A stretch of DNA of 9,375 nt from an uncultured Collinsella sp. (GCA_958348565.1 CATVZP010000078.1:1-9375); one strand, 5' to 3'; shown: positions 1 to 6,535, numbered from the stretch's first letter. The notes: generated by a model not told the origin, from the sequence alone. Program-made: numbers and translations.

Positions 1-164
1 GCAAGACCGGCGTGGTCAAGCGCCGTGGTAACGCCCTTGTCGAGCCAGACGCCTGCCAACGCCGCCACCGCACACGCGCCGGCAAGCTCATTGGGAAAGC
101 GTCGCTCACGGGCATCAATCACCGCACCGGCAAAGATGCAAATCCAAAATGGGATGTAGGACAT
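1..164 (-). CDS. A24-family prepilin peptidase, N-terminal fragment (cut by window edge)
   Basis: The first 54 codons are visible and the gene runs off the left edge. The ATG at 164-162 follows a clear GGAGG (175-171) with a 6-nt gap. The peptide starts with a hydrophobic stretch (residues 4-16, YIPFWICIFAGAVI) and then reads D17-A-R19-E-R-R-F-P24-N25. This D-x-R...(I/F)-P-N pattern right after a first membrane segment is the first catalytic Asp motif of A24 aspartic peptidases (PulO, PilD and TadV/CpaA types), which cut type IV-like prepilin leaders at the cytoplasmic face of the membrane. The second motif (GxGD) would lie outside the window. There is no N-methyltransferase domain in front, so the short TadV/CpaA-like form fits best. 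It lies just after the glycosyltransferase terminator, and I see no convincing promoter of its own. The family call rests on one motif, hence moderate confidence. Confidence 0.62.
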   Translation of the reverse strand, partial: MSYIPFWICIFAGAVIDARERRFPNELAGACAVAALAGVWLDKGVTTALDHAGL

Positions 165-196
165 CGTGCACCTCCATGGACAGCTGCTCAAACGCA

Positions 197-237
197 AAAA
201 CCACCACAAAGGTGCCTGTCCCCTTTGTGGTGGTTTT
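197..237 (-). terminator. Rho-independent terminator of the GT2 gene; copy 1 of a 42-nt repeat
   Basis: A 16-bp perfect stem (197-212 with 222-237) and a 9-nt loop lie 9 nt past the glycosyltransferase stop. Read on the minus strand it ends in TTTTT and then GCG. The same 42-nt sequence, with one base changed, occurs in the other orientation at 8034-8075, including the loop. Confidence 0.85.
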
Positions 238-245
238 GGTGGTGG

Positions 246-1541
246 TTATTTGGCGCCTTGCATGACCTCGTCGAGGGTAACGTTGACGGCATGCTGCGTC
301 GGGACCCAGTCGACCTTTAGGAACAGAGCGGCCACCGTGATGGGGATATAGCTGAACATAAAGATCGGGAAGGTAAACAGGTTGGTCACCAAACGCCACT
401 TTTGCGCGCAATGAATGTGCTTGTACTCGAAGATGGTCGTGAGTAGCGCCAGGATAAAGAAGGTCTGGTACATCATCACGAAGGTCATAATGAGCGAGGC
501 GGCACAAGCCTGCATCTCGACCTCGGTGGCCAAGAAGCCGTGCGAAAGCCCGCCCACGATAAGGAACGTGGCATTGGCGAGCATGGAGATCAGGGACAGC
601 AGCATGCCCGGAGCGATGGTCATAAACATGTCATATGCGGCAAAGCGATGATAGCGGAAGGTCGACTTGACCAAGTGCTTACCATAGGTAAAGAACACCT
701 GGTAAAAGCCCTTAGTCCAACGCATACGCTGTTTCCAGGACGCCTTAAACGTCACCGGCTGCTCGTCAAAGAACTCCGCCGGCGCATAACCGATGCGGAT
801 GCCGTGAATGGCGCAGAACGTGGTGAACTGGATGTCCTCGGTCAGTGTATGGAACTGCCAACCGTGCATGCCCTCGATCACGCTCGCCGAAATAAGGTAA
901 CCCGAACCCGAGACAGCGCAGGATGTCTTGCAGATATTACGCGCGTTGTTGAGAAAGCGCGCCTCGCGCAGATACCAGGTGGCGTTGGCAGACGAAATCC
1001 ACGAGCTGCCGAAGTTCTTGGAATTGCGATAGCTCGTGACCACATGGAAGCCCTGGTCAAAGGCATCATTCATCTTGGAGACGTAATCGCGGGAGATAAC
1101 ATTGTCGGCATCGAAGATAAAGTAGCCTTCAAACGTGTCAGGATACTCGTTGAGAATGCGATCGAAACCAAAGTCCATGACCCAGCTCTTGCCCTTACGG
1201 GCCAGGTCATTGCGCTCGTAAACAATGGCACCGGCCTCGCGCGCGAGCTGCGCGGTATTGTCGGTACAGGCGTCGGCAACGACAAAGACCTCAATGAGCT
1301 CGGACGGATAGTCCTGATCCTTGATGGAGCGAACGAGATTGGCGATAACGGCCTCCTCGTTATGCGCCGCGATAAAGAAGGCATAGCGGTGGAGTTTTTT
1401 GGCCTTGGGAGGCGCGACCTCGCCCCGAAGAGCGCCAATGACAAAGAAGACCACCTGGTACAGAAAGCAGACCGTGAGCAGCGTGACGACAATCTGGTTG
1501 AAAATCACGATGGGTGTGTTGGTTTGTAAAAAGGCGAGCAT
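246..1541 (-). CDS. Membrane-bound family 2 glycosyltransferase
   Basis: A 431-residue protein with the layout of processive GT2 enzymes (hyaluronan/cellulose synthase-like). A first membrane helix covers about residues 15-38. The cytoplasmic GT-A domain follows: A-A-H-N-E-E at 58-63, D90 in VVADACTDNT (nucleotide-sugar binding), the metal-binding D144-A-D146, T234-E-D236 (catalytic base) and QRMRW at 271-275, the Q-x-x-R-W acceptor motif. Three or four C-terminal helices lie at about 303-333, 345-372 and 388-410. The motif set indicates transfer of a sugar from a nucleotide donor at the inner membrane, with the chain probably passed outward. The sugar and polymer cannot be told from sequence; exopolysaccharide, cell-wall glycan or glycolipid are all possible. 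The ATG at 1541 has GGGAG (1551-1547) 5 nt upstream. It stands 82 bp downstream of rluD on the same strand, with a possible promoter of its own, and ends at a strong terminator. Confidence 0.9.
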   Translation of the reverse strand: MLAFLQTNTPIVIFNQIVVTLLTVCFLYQVVFFVIGALRGEVAPPKAKKLHRYAFFIAAHNEEAVIANLVRSIKDQDYPSELIEVFVVADACTDNTAQLAREAGAIVYERNDLARKGKSWVMDFGFDRILNEYPDTFEGYFIFDADNVISRDYVSKMNDAFDQGFHVVTSYRNSKNFGSSWISSANATWYLREARFLNNARNICKTSCAVSGSGYLISASVIEGMHGWQFHTLTEDIQFTTFCAIHGIRIGYAPAEFFDEQPVTFKASWKQRMRWTKGFYQVFFTYGKHLVKSTFRYHRFAAYDMFMTIAPGMLLSLISMLANATFLIVGGLSHGFLATEVEMQACAASLIMTFVMMYQTFFILALLTTIFEYKHIHCAQKWRLVTNLFTFPIFMFSYIPITVAALFLKVDWVPTQHAVNVTLDEVMQGAK

Positions 1542-1578
1542 GCAGGCTCCCAGGAACGCATTACGTAAACAATCGTAT

Positions 1579-1605
1579 ATCTTACCGCAGGCTTACCGAG
1601 TTCAA
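1579..1605 (-). promoter_or_regulatory. Possible promoter of the GT2 gene
   Basis: On the minus strand TTGAAC (1605-1600) is followed after 15 nt by TAAGAT (1584-1579), with further A/T-rich sequence at 1575-1580. The spacer is short, so this is a weak prediction. Two direct copies of CGGTAAG (minus strand) sit in the spacer, one helical turn apart (plus-strand positions 1581-1587 and 1592-1598). Confidence 0.3.
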
Positions 1606-1623
1606 GAAACCACCTAATACCGG

Positions 1624-2637
1624 CTAGGCTTCGAGCAGGCCAAGCTGCGGGACGATGTCGTCGCCGGCGGCGGTGCGGCCAAGCGAGCGCGGGGCCAGGT
1701 CGTCAAGAACCGCAGCGAGATCCCACGGCAGCTCATCGCGGCATTCAATACGCTCCCCCGTCACGGGATGGTCGAATGCGACGCGCCAGGAATGAAGGAA
1801 TTGCCTGGTCAGACCCTGATCGGCGCGTACATCGCACTTGCCGTAGAGTGGATCGCCCACGCAGGCGTGGTTGATATGGCGCATATGCACACGAATCTGA
1901 TGTGTGCGGCCCGTAAACAGATGGCACTCGACGAGCGTATAGCCGTCGTCAAAACGCGTGGAATCGAAGCGCTCGAGGACCTTAAAGATCGTAATGGCCT
2001 GGCGCGCGAAAGGGTCGTCCGAAACCGCCATCTTGACACGGTCGCGCGTAGAACGCGCAATGCCGGTGCTAATGGTGCCCTCATCCATAGCGATATGACC
2101 GTGAACGAGCGTAACGTAGCGGCGGTCGAGCGTGCGCGTACGGATAAGGTTTTGGAGAGCGCGCTGGGTGTCGTCGTCCTTTGCCGCAAGCATGAGACCC
2201 GAGGTATCGCGATCCAGGCGATGCACAATACCGGGGCGGTCCTCGCCCTGCACGGTGCCCAGATGGTCGATACCGCAGTGATAGACCAGGGCATTCGCGA
2301 GCGTACCGCTCTCATGACCATGCGCAGGATGGCACACCAGGCCGCGCTGCTTTGAGAGCACAATGAGATAATCGTCCTCATAGCGAATGTCGAGCGGGAT
2401 GGCCTCGGGAATCACATCGGTAGGATCGTGCGGCTCGGGCAAATCGACCGAAATGCGGTCACCGGCTCGCACGACGTACTTTTTGGACAGGCAAGTCTCG
2501 CCATTGACTACTACGGCACCGCCCTCAATCAGATGCGTGCAGGCAGAACGTGTAGGGCAGCCGTCATTGGCGCCCAGATAAGCGTCAAGACGCTGACCGG
2601 CGGCATCGTCGGCAACAAGAATATGGATGTCGGCCAT
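1624..2637 (-). CDS. rluD: Large-subunit rRNA pseudouridine synthase, RluD/RluA family
   Basis: A 337-residue protein. An N-terminal S4 RNA-binding domain covers about residues 14-68 (GQRLDAYL... VVVNG ... VRAGDRI). The catalytic domain holds the family signature HRLDRDTSG at 139-147, in which D142 is the nucleophile, and FTGRTHQIRVHM at 241-252, the second conserved block. Length and domain order match RluD-type enzymes, which turn uridines of 23S rRNA helix 69 into pseudouridine in the cytoplasm; the exact target positions are inferred from the family and RluA/RluC-type specificity cannot be excluded. The last 30 residues after the catalytic domain are not conserved in any way I recognise. 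Its ATG (2637-2635) overlaps the lspA stop by one base (TAATG on the minus strand), so it is probably translated by coupling with lspA. The order ileS-lspA-rluD is common in Gram-positive bacteria. Confidence 0.93.
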   Translation of the reverse strand: MADIHILVADDAAGQRLDAYLGANDGCPTRSACTHLIEGGAVVVNGETCLSKKYVVRAGDRISVDLPEPHDPTDVIPEAIPLDIRYEDDYLIVLSKQRGLVCHPAHGHESGTLANALVYHCGIDHLGTVQGEDRPGIVHRLDRDTSGLMLAAKDDDTQRALQNLIRTRTLDRRYVTLVHGHIAMDEGTISTGIARSTRDRVKMAVSDDPFARQAITIFKVLERFDSTRFDDGYTLVECHLFTGRTHQIRVHMRHINHACVGDPLYGKCDVRADQGLTRQFLHSWRVAFDHPVTGERIECRDELPWDLAAVLDDLAPRSLGRTAAGDDIVPQLGLLEA

Positions 2638-3236
2638 TAGCGCTCGTTCCTTTCGCGAATTTTGCGGGCACGCTCCCCGCGTTGCTGGGCCTTGCGCCTA
2701 GCGCGGGCCTCGTCACGGGCGTTAAGCTCGGCTGTCGCATCGACCTCACGGGCAGCAGGGCTCAAGAACATGTAGCCGAAGAGGGCGAGCACGACACCCA
2801 AGGTAATGCCGATATCGGCCACATTAAAGACGGGGAAGTCAATGAAGGTGGTAGCAATGAAATCGGTCACGAAGCCAAAGGCCAAACGATCGATAGCGTT
2901 GCCGATAGCACCGCCCGCAACCATCGCCATGCCCACAACCTCAAGATGGGCGAGCTGGTGTGCACGAACGAGGTACACGGCAATAGCGATAATGACCGCC
3001 AACGCCAGCACGGCAAACGCGATGCCATGCCCCTCGCCCATACTAAAGGCAGCACCGATATTGCGGACAAACATAAAGTCGATGACACCGGGGATGACAG
3101 TCACATGCAAAGCTTCGCCCACGGCACGAACCGCAAGCTTGCTCAGCTGGTCAACAAGCAGCACAACGAGCGCCACCCCGCCAGCAACACCCAACCGCCA
3201 ACGCAAAGGCGGCGTCATATCCCCAGTGCGACCCAA
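2637..3236 (-). CDS. lspA: Lipoprotein signal peptidase (signal peptidase II)
   Basis: Inner-membrane aspartic protease that removes the signal peptide from diacylated prolipoproteins. The 199 residues show the family blocks in order: DQLSK at 29-33, N59-I-GAAFS, GNAIDR at 112-117 with catalytic D116, and FNVADI at 137-142 with catalytic D141. Four membrane helices fit about 15-35, 70-92, 98-115 and 141-160. After the last helix comes a 40-residue tail rich in Arg, Glu and Ala (160-199), which makes the protein longer than the usual 150-170 residues. I chose the TTG at 3236 because AGGGGA (3247-3242) lies 5 nt upstream; the in-frame ATG at 3218 has a GGGG only 2 nt away, which is too close. 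The start would drop only six residues if ATG is used. It is followed by rluD with a one-base overlap. Confidence 0.94.
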   Translation of the reverse strand: MGRTGDMTPPLRWRLGVAGGVALVVLLVDQLSKLAVRAVGEALHVTVIPGVIDFMFVRNIGAAFSMGEGHGIAFAVLALAVIIAIAVYLVRAHQLAHLEVVGMAMVAGGAIGNAIDRLAFGFVTDFIATTFIDFPVFNVADIGITLGVVLALFGYMFLSPAAREVDATAELNARDEARARRKAQQRGERARKIRERNER

Positions 3237-3288
3237 AGAAATCCCCTACCCTCAAGAACATCGAATTCCGTTTAATGCAATTAACCAT

Positions 3289-3294
3289 CTTATA
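3289..3294 (-). promoter_or_regulatory. Possible -10 box of the lspA-rluD unit
   Basis: TATAAG on the minus strand, about 45 bp before the lspA ribosome binding site and downstream of the ileS terminator. No good -35 box is seen 16-18 bp further up. A 13-nt palindrome, TTAAT-GCA-ATTAA (3272-3284), lies between this box and the gene and could be an operator or chance A/T sequence. Confidence 0.25.
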
Positions 3295-3356
3295 TTGCCA
3301 TACGCAGAGCGCACGACATATCCACCAACGCAAGTGAAATAACCAGCTAAAAACGA

Positions 3357-3387
3357 AAGCGGCATTCCGAAAAACAGAATGCCGCTT
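3357..3387 (-). terminator. Rho-independent terminator downstream of ileS
   Basis: An 11-bp perfect stem (3357-3367 with 3377-3387), a 9-nt loop, and on the minus strand a tail TTTCGTTTTT. It lies about 270 nt past the ileS stop, beyond the palindrome cluster, and before the likely lspA promoter. It would separate ileS from lspA-rluD. In the plus direction the hairpin lacks a T-run. Confidence 0.75.
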
Positions 3388-3401
3388 GAATGTGACACAG
3401 G

Positions 3402-3457
3402 TAGTCATTAGGGACGTTCTTGTTTGACTAGTCGTTTAAGAACGTCCCCAACGACTA
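3402..3457 (-). repeat. Palindromic element B (20-position hairpin, shared 11-mer at both arms)
   Basis: Arms 3402-3421 and 3438-3457 face each other around a 16-nt loop. The inner 11 pairs (3411-3421 with 3438-3448) are perfect. Further out, two positions (3407/3452 and 3410/3449) are A against C on the plus strand but G-U pairs on the minus strand, so an RNA hairpin is complete only in the ileS direction. The loop holds the 8-bp palindrome GACTAGTC (3426-3433), and 3428-3436 can also pair with 3450-3458. No T-run follows. The function is unknown; a dispersed intergenic repeat or an RNA stability hairpin fits best. Confidence 0.7.
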
Positions 3458-3515
3458 GAAAGAAAAGGCTCTAATTCCAACAATAGAAACGTCGCATTAC
3501 CGTCGCCAACAGCGA

Positions 3516-3613
3516 AAACGTCCCTAAGCGAGCAAGGTGACGTGAAAGAGGAGGGAAGCGTACTTTGGTACGCGACCGACGATTGAACGTCAGATTGCCG
3601 CTTAGGGGCGTTT
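3516..3613. repeat. Palindromic element D (98-nt long imperfect hairpin)
   Basis: The ends form a 15-bp stem (3516-3530 with 3599-3613), 14 Watson-Crick pairs plus one T-G at 3521/3608. Inside, GCAA (3532-3535) pairs with TTGC (3595-3598), TGACGT (3538-3543) with ACGTCA (3587-3592), and GCGTAC (3558-3563) with GTACGC (3568-3573) around a TTTG loop. The left internal strand is purine-rich (GAAAGAGGAGGGAAG, 3544-3558). No open reading frame of note and no transposase are present. It resembles a small non-autonomous palindromic repeat or a structured RNA. I do not recognise a known family. Confidence 0.65.
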
Positions 3614-3622
3614 GCAGCGTCG

Positions 3623-3657
3623 GTAGGTTATGGCGTTCTACGAACGCCGTAACCTAC
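3623..3657. repeat. Hairpin E, overlapping the ileS stop codon
   Basis: GTAGGTTA (3623-3630) pairs with TAACCTAC (3650-3657), a T-G pair follows (3631/3649), and GGCGTTC (3632-3638) pairs with GAACGCC (3642-3648), leaving a 3-nt loop: 16 stacked pairs. The ileS stop (TAG, 3656-3654) is inside the arm. No T-run follows on the minus strand, so it is not a classical terminator; it may protect the 3' end of the ileS message. Confidence 0.65.
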
Positions 3658-6455
3658 AAAGCGTCGGCGCAGCGCTTGCAAATATGCGCGTGGCCGTTGT
3701 ACTCGCCGACGGTGGTGCGGTAGTTCCAGCAACGGTCGCAGCACTCGCCCTCGGCAGCCTCGATGGCAACGGAGAGCTCCTCGCCCTGGGTCAGCTCAAC
3801 ATCGGAGACGATGTAGAACTCGGCCAGGTCGACGGCCTTGTCGCCGGTCAGCAGCGCATACATCTCGGCGGGAACGACCGCCTTGACGCGGACCTGCTGG
3901 CTCTTAGTGAAGGTGCCGGCGGAGCGGGCATCCTCAAGGGCCTTGGTCACAGCGCTACGGAGCTCGAGCGAAGCCTCGAGCACGCCCTCGAACTCATTGG
4001 CCTCGTCGACCGTGATGGGCGACTTGTACCAATCGAGCAGCGCGGCGTACTTCTGGTGATCGACGCAGCCGGCGGGCGCATAGGCCATGGCCTCGTCAAC
4101 CGTGTAGGACAGGATCGGCTGCAGGTCGCGCATGAGCATCGAGAAGAGCTCGGCAAGCACGGTCTGGGCGCTGCGGCGCTCAAGCGAGCCGGGCTTGTCG
4201 CAGTACAGACGGTCCTTCAGGGCGTCGAGGTACACGTTGGAAAGCTCGGTAACCACGAAGTCGTAAAGTGCGCGGTAGGCGCGCGGGAACTCGTAGCTGG
4301 CGTAGGCATCATCGACCTCGGCCTGGACCTGGGTCAGGCGGGCAACCATGAGCTTGTCGAGCGGCAGCAGGTCGGCAAAGGCGACACCGTCGGTCTCGGG
4401 CTCAAACTGACCCTCGAGCTCGGAGAGCAGGAAGCGCAGCGTGTTGCGGAAACGACGGTAGGCATCGGACGTACGAGCAAGGATCTCGTGGTCGATGGAC
4501 ACGTCGGAGCTGGTATCGACGGACGCAACCCACAGACGGATGATGTCGGCGCCCATCTCGTCGCAGACCTTGTTGGGGTCGATGACGTTGCCGAGCGACT
4601 TGGACATCTTACGGCCCTGGCCATCAAGCGTGAAGCCCTGCGAGACGACCGCTTTGTACGGAGCGTGGCCGTTGGCGCCCACCGAGGTGAGCAGCGAGCT
4701 CTGGAACCAACCGCGGTGCTGGTCGGAGCCCTCGAGGTACACATCCGCCGGATACTCCAGCTCGGGACGGTACTCGCAGACGGCCTTCCAAGACACGCCG
4801 GAGTCCCACCACACGTCGAGGATGTCCTTATCGGCCTTGAGGTGATGGCCGCCGCACTTGGGGCAGACGCAAGCCTCGCCCAGGTAGGTCTCGGGAGCGT
4901 CGGTGAACCAGGCGTCGGAACCCTTCTCGTGGAAGAGCTTGATGACGGCGTCGAGCGTGGCGTCGTTCATGACCTTCTCGCCGCAGTCGGCGCAAGTGTA
5001 GCTGGGGATAGGCACGCCCCAGTTGCGCTGACGGCTGATGCACCAGTCGGGACGCTGCTCGACCATGGCACCGATGCGGTTGGCCGCGTGGGCCGGATAC
5101 CACTTGACGTTCTCGCGGACCTCCTTGCCAGCCTGCTCGCGCAAGCCGGTCTTGTCCATCGAGACAAACCACTGGTCGGTAGCACGGAAGAGCACCGGGT
5201 GCTTGCAGCGCCAGCAGTGCGGATAGCTGTGCGTGATCTTCTTCTCGAGGACCAGGGTGCCGCGCTCGCGCAGGAACTCGATGATGTGCGGGTTGGCCTC
5301 ATCGGTGTCCATACCGCTGAAGGGGCCACCGGTGCCAAACTCCTCACCGGTGTAGAACTTACCGTCGTCATCGACCGGCATGCAGATGTCGGTGATGCCC
5401 TCCTTGAGGCAGGCAAAGTAGTCGTCGACGCCGTGGCCGGGCGAGTTGTGGACGATACCGGTACCGTCATCGACACCGACGTAATCGGCCAGCAGCGCCA
5501 CGCCCTCGACACCGTCAAAGATCGGCTGCTTGTAATGGATGTGGTGGAAGGTCTCGGCGGGAACCACGTAGGGCTTGCCGTCGACCATGACCGGGGTGTA
5601 CTCCCAGCCAAACTCCTCGCAGCACTTGGGAGCCAGGTCCTCGAGCATGACCTCGGCGCGGCCGTCGTGTTCAACGGCAACGTAGGCGGCGCCGGGCTTG
5701 AGGGAAACTGCCTGGTCGGAGGGGATGGTCCACGGCGTGGTCGTCCAGATGATAAAGTCGACCGGGCCATCGAAGTTCTCGAGGCCGGCGGGCTTGGAGG
5801 TCATCTCAAAGCGAACGAAGATGGACGGGCTCGTCTCGTCGGAGTACTCAATCTCGGCTTCGGCGAGTGCGGTGTGGCAGTGCTTGCACCAGTGGACGGG
5901 CTTGTGACCGCGATAGATCATGCCCTTATCGAACATGGCCTTGAAGACCTCGATATCGGCGGCGTCATGCTGGTGATAGAGCGTCAGATACGGGTTGTCC
6001 CAGTCGCCAAGCACGCCAAGGCGACGGAAGCCAGCCTTCTGGAGCTCGATGTTCTCGACAGCGAACTTGTTGCAAAGCTCGCGGATCTTAGCCGTGGAGG
6101 TCTGGTTGAACTTCTCGGTGCCGAGCTTCTCCTCGACCTTGTGCTCGATCGGCTGACCGTGGCAGTCCCAACCGGGGACATAGGGAACCTCATAGCCCTG
6201 CATCATCCAGTAACGGTTGATCATGTCCTTGGAGATCTTGTTCATGGCGTGGCCGATGTGGATCGGGCCGTTGGCGTACGGAGGGCCGTCGTGCAGCACG
6301 AACTTCTTGTGACCCTCGTTCTTCTTTAGAACTTGCTCGTAGACCTTGTTGTCCTGCCAGTCCTTGAGTCGCTTGGGCTCGGACTTGGAAAGACCGGCAC
6401 GCATGGGAAATCCGGTTTTGGGCAGATTCATCGTCTGCTTGTACTCGTTTGCCAC
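3654..6455 (-). CDS. ileS: Isoleucyl-tRNA synthetase
   Basis: Class I aminoacyl-tRNA synthetase that charges tRNA-Ile in the cytoplasm. The 933-residue protein has HIGH at 66-69, the CP1 editing domain with WTTTPWTIP (from about 237) and HNSPGHGVDDY (from 336), the block WCISRQRNWG (from 472) and KMSKS at 616-620. Two Cys pairs in the catalytic half (C488/C491 and C531/C534) look like a zinc knuckle. The C-terminus ends in a second zinc site, C906/C909 and C926/C929. This layout is the common bacterial type. I chose GTG at 6455: AAAGGGG (6466-6460) stands 4 nt upstream. The reading frame is open further up (to 6500), but that part has no ribosome binding site and lies against the T-box terminator. 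An ATG nine codons in (6431) lacks a good ribosome site. Expression is controlled by the T-box leader upstream; lspA follows after a 417-bp repeat-rich gap. Confidence 0.97.
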   Translation of the reverse strand: MANEYKQTMNLPKTGFPMRAGLSKSEPKRLKDWQDNKVYEQVLKKNEGHKKFVLHDGPPYANGPIHIGHAMNKISKDMINRYWMMQGYEVPYVPGWDCHGQPIEHKVEEKLGTEKFNQTSTAKIRELCNKFAVENIELQKAGFRRLGVLGDWDNPYLTLYHQHDAADIEVFKAMFDKGMIYRGHKPVHWCKHCHTALAEAEIEYSDETSPSIFVRFEMTSKPAGLENFDGPVDFIIWTTTPWTIPSDQAVSLKPGAAYVAVEHDGRAEVMLEDLAPKCCEEFGWEYTPVMVDGKPYVVPAETFHHIHYKQPIFDGVEGVALLADYVGVDDGTGIVHNSPGHGVDDYFACLKEGITDICMPVDDDGKFYTGEEFGTGGPFSGMDTDEANPHIIEFLRERGTLVLEKKITHSYPHCWRCKHPVLFRATDQWFVSMDKTGLREQAGKEVRENVKWYPAHAANRIGAMVEQRPDWCISRQRNWGVPIPSYTCADCGEKVMNDATLDAVIKLFHEKGSDAWFTDAPETYLGEACVCPKCGGHHLKADKDILDVWWDSGVSWKAVCEYRPELEYPADVYLEGSDQHRGWFQSSLLTSVGANGHAPYKAVVSQGFTLDGQGRKMSKSLGNVIDPNKVCDEMGADIIRLWVASVDTSSDVSIDHEILARTSDAYRRFRNTLRFLLSELEGQFEPETDGVAFADLLPLDKLMVARLTQVQAEVDDAYASYEFPRAYRALYDFVVTELSNVYLDALKDRLYCDKPGSLERRSAQTVLAELFSMLMRDLQPILSYTVDEAMAYAPAGCVDHQKYAALLDWYKSPITVDEANEFEGVLEASLELRSAVTKALEDARSAGTFTKSQQVRVKAVVPAEMYALLTGDKAVDLAEFYIVSDVELTQGEELSVAIEAAEGECCDRCWNYRTTVGEYNGHAHICKRCADAL

Positions 6456-6459
6456 GGTA

Positions 6460-6466
6460 CCCCTTT
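6460..6466 (-). promoter_or_regulatory. Ribosome binding site that fixes the ileS GTG start
   Basis: AAAGGGG on the minus strand, 4 nt before the GTG at 6455-6453. It lies downstream of the T-box terminator and is in neither terminator nor antiterminator, which fits control at transcription rather than translation. Confidence 0.7.
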
Positions 6467-6498
6467 CATGTCGTGGGCGCGCACGCCCTCTGGGCACC

Positions 6499-6535
6499 AA
6501 AAAAGCGCCCGTCCCTACAAGCTGGGACGAAGCGC
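6499..6535 (-). terminator. T-box intrinsic terminator before ileS
   Basis: On the minus strand the arm 6535-6524 (GCGCTTCGTCCC) pairs with 6515-6505 (GGGACGGGCGC), with an 8-nt loop and a run of six T (6504-6499). The inner CGTCCC/GGGACG is perfect. Its 5' arm shares bases 6532-6524 with the antiterminator 3' strand, so the two forms exclude each other. Confidence 0.88.

Noticed and set aside
12..320. A 102-codon plus-strand frame at the left edge
   Set aside because: It crosses the terminator hairpin at 197-237 and runs opposite the prepilin peptidase start; no motif.
540..1529. A 329-codon plus-strand frame opposite the glycosyltransferase
   Set aside because: Antisense shadow of the GT2 gene; no recognisable motif and no fitting ribosome site.
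3411..3458. A full H-type pseudoknot in element B
   Set aside because: 3411-3421/3438-3448 and 3428-3436/3450-3458 are base-compatible, but only one nucleotide (3449) would have to span an 11-bp helix, which is not feasible. The two pairings are better seen as alternatives.
3411..3613. A CRISPR array
   Set aside because: The repeated 11-mer alternates in orientation and spacing is irregular; there are no equal spacers and no cas genes.
3630..6329. An 899-codon open frame on the plus strand opposite ileS
   Set aside because: It is antisense to a complete ileS with all its motifs. The translation is repetitive in Val, Leu, Gly and Asp and shows no domain; such long shadows are expected when a GC-rich gene has codon bias.
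6456..6500. A 15-residue N-terminal extension of IleRS (start at 6500)
   Set aside because: It begins at the edge of the T-box terminator T-run, has no ribosome site, and its Arg-rich sequence is not typical; GTG at 6455 has a good site.
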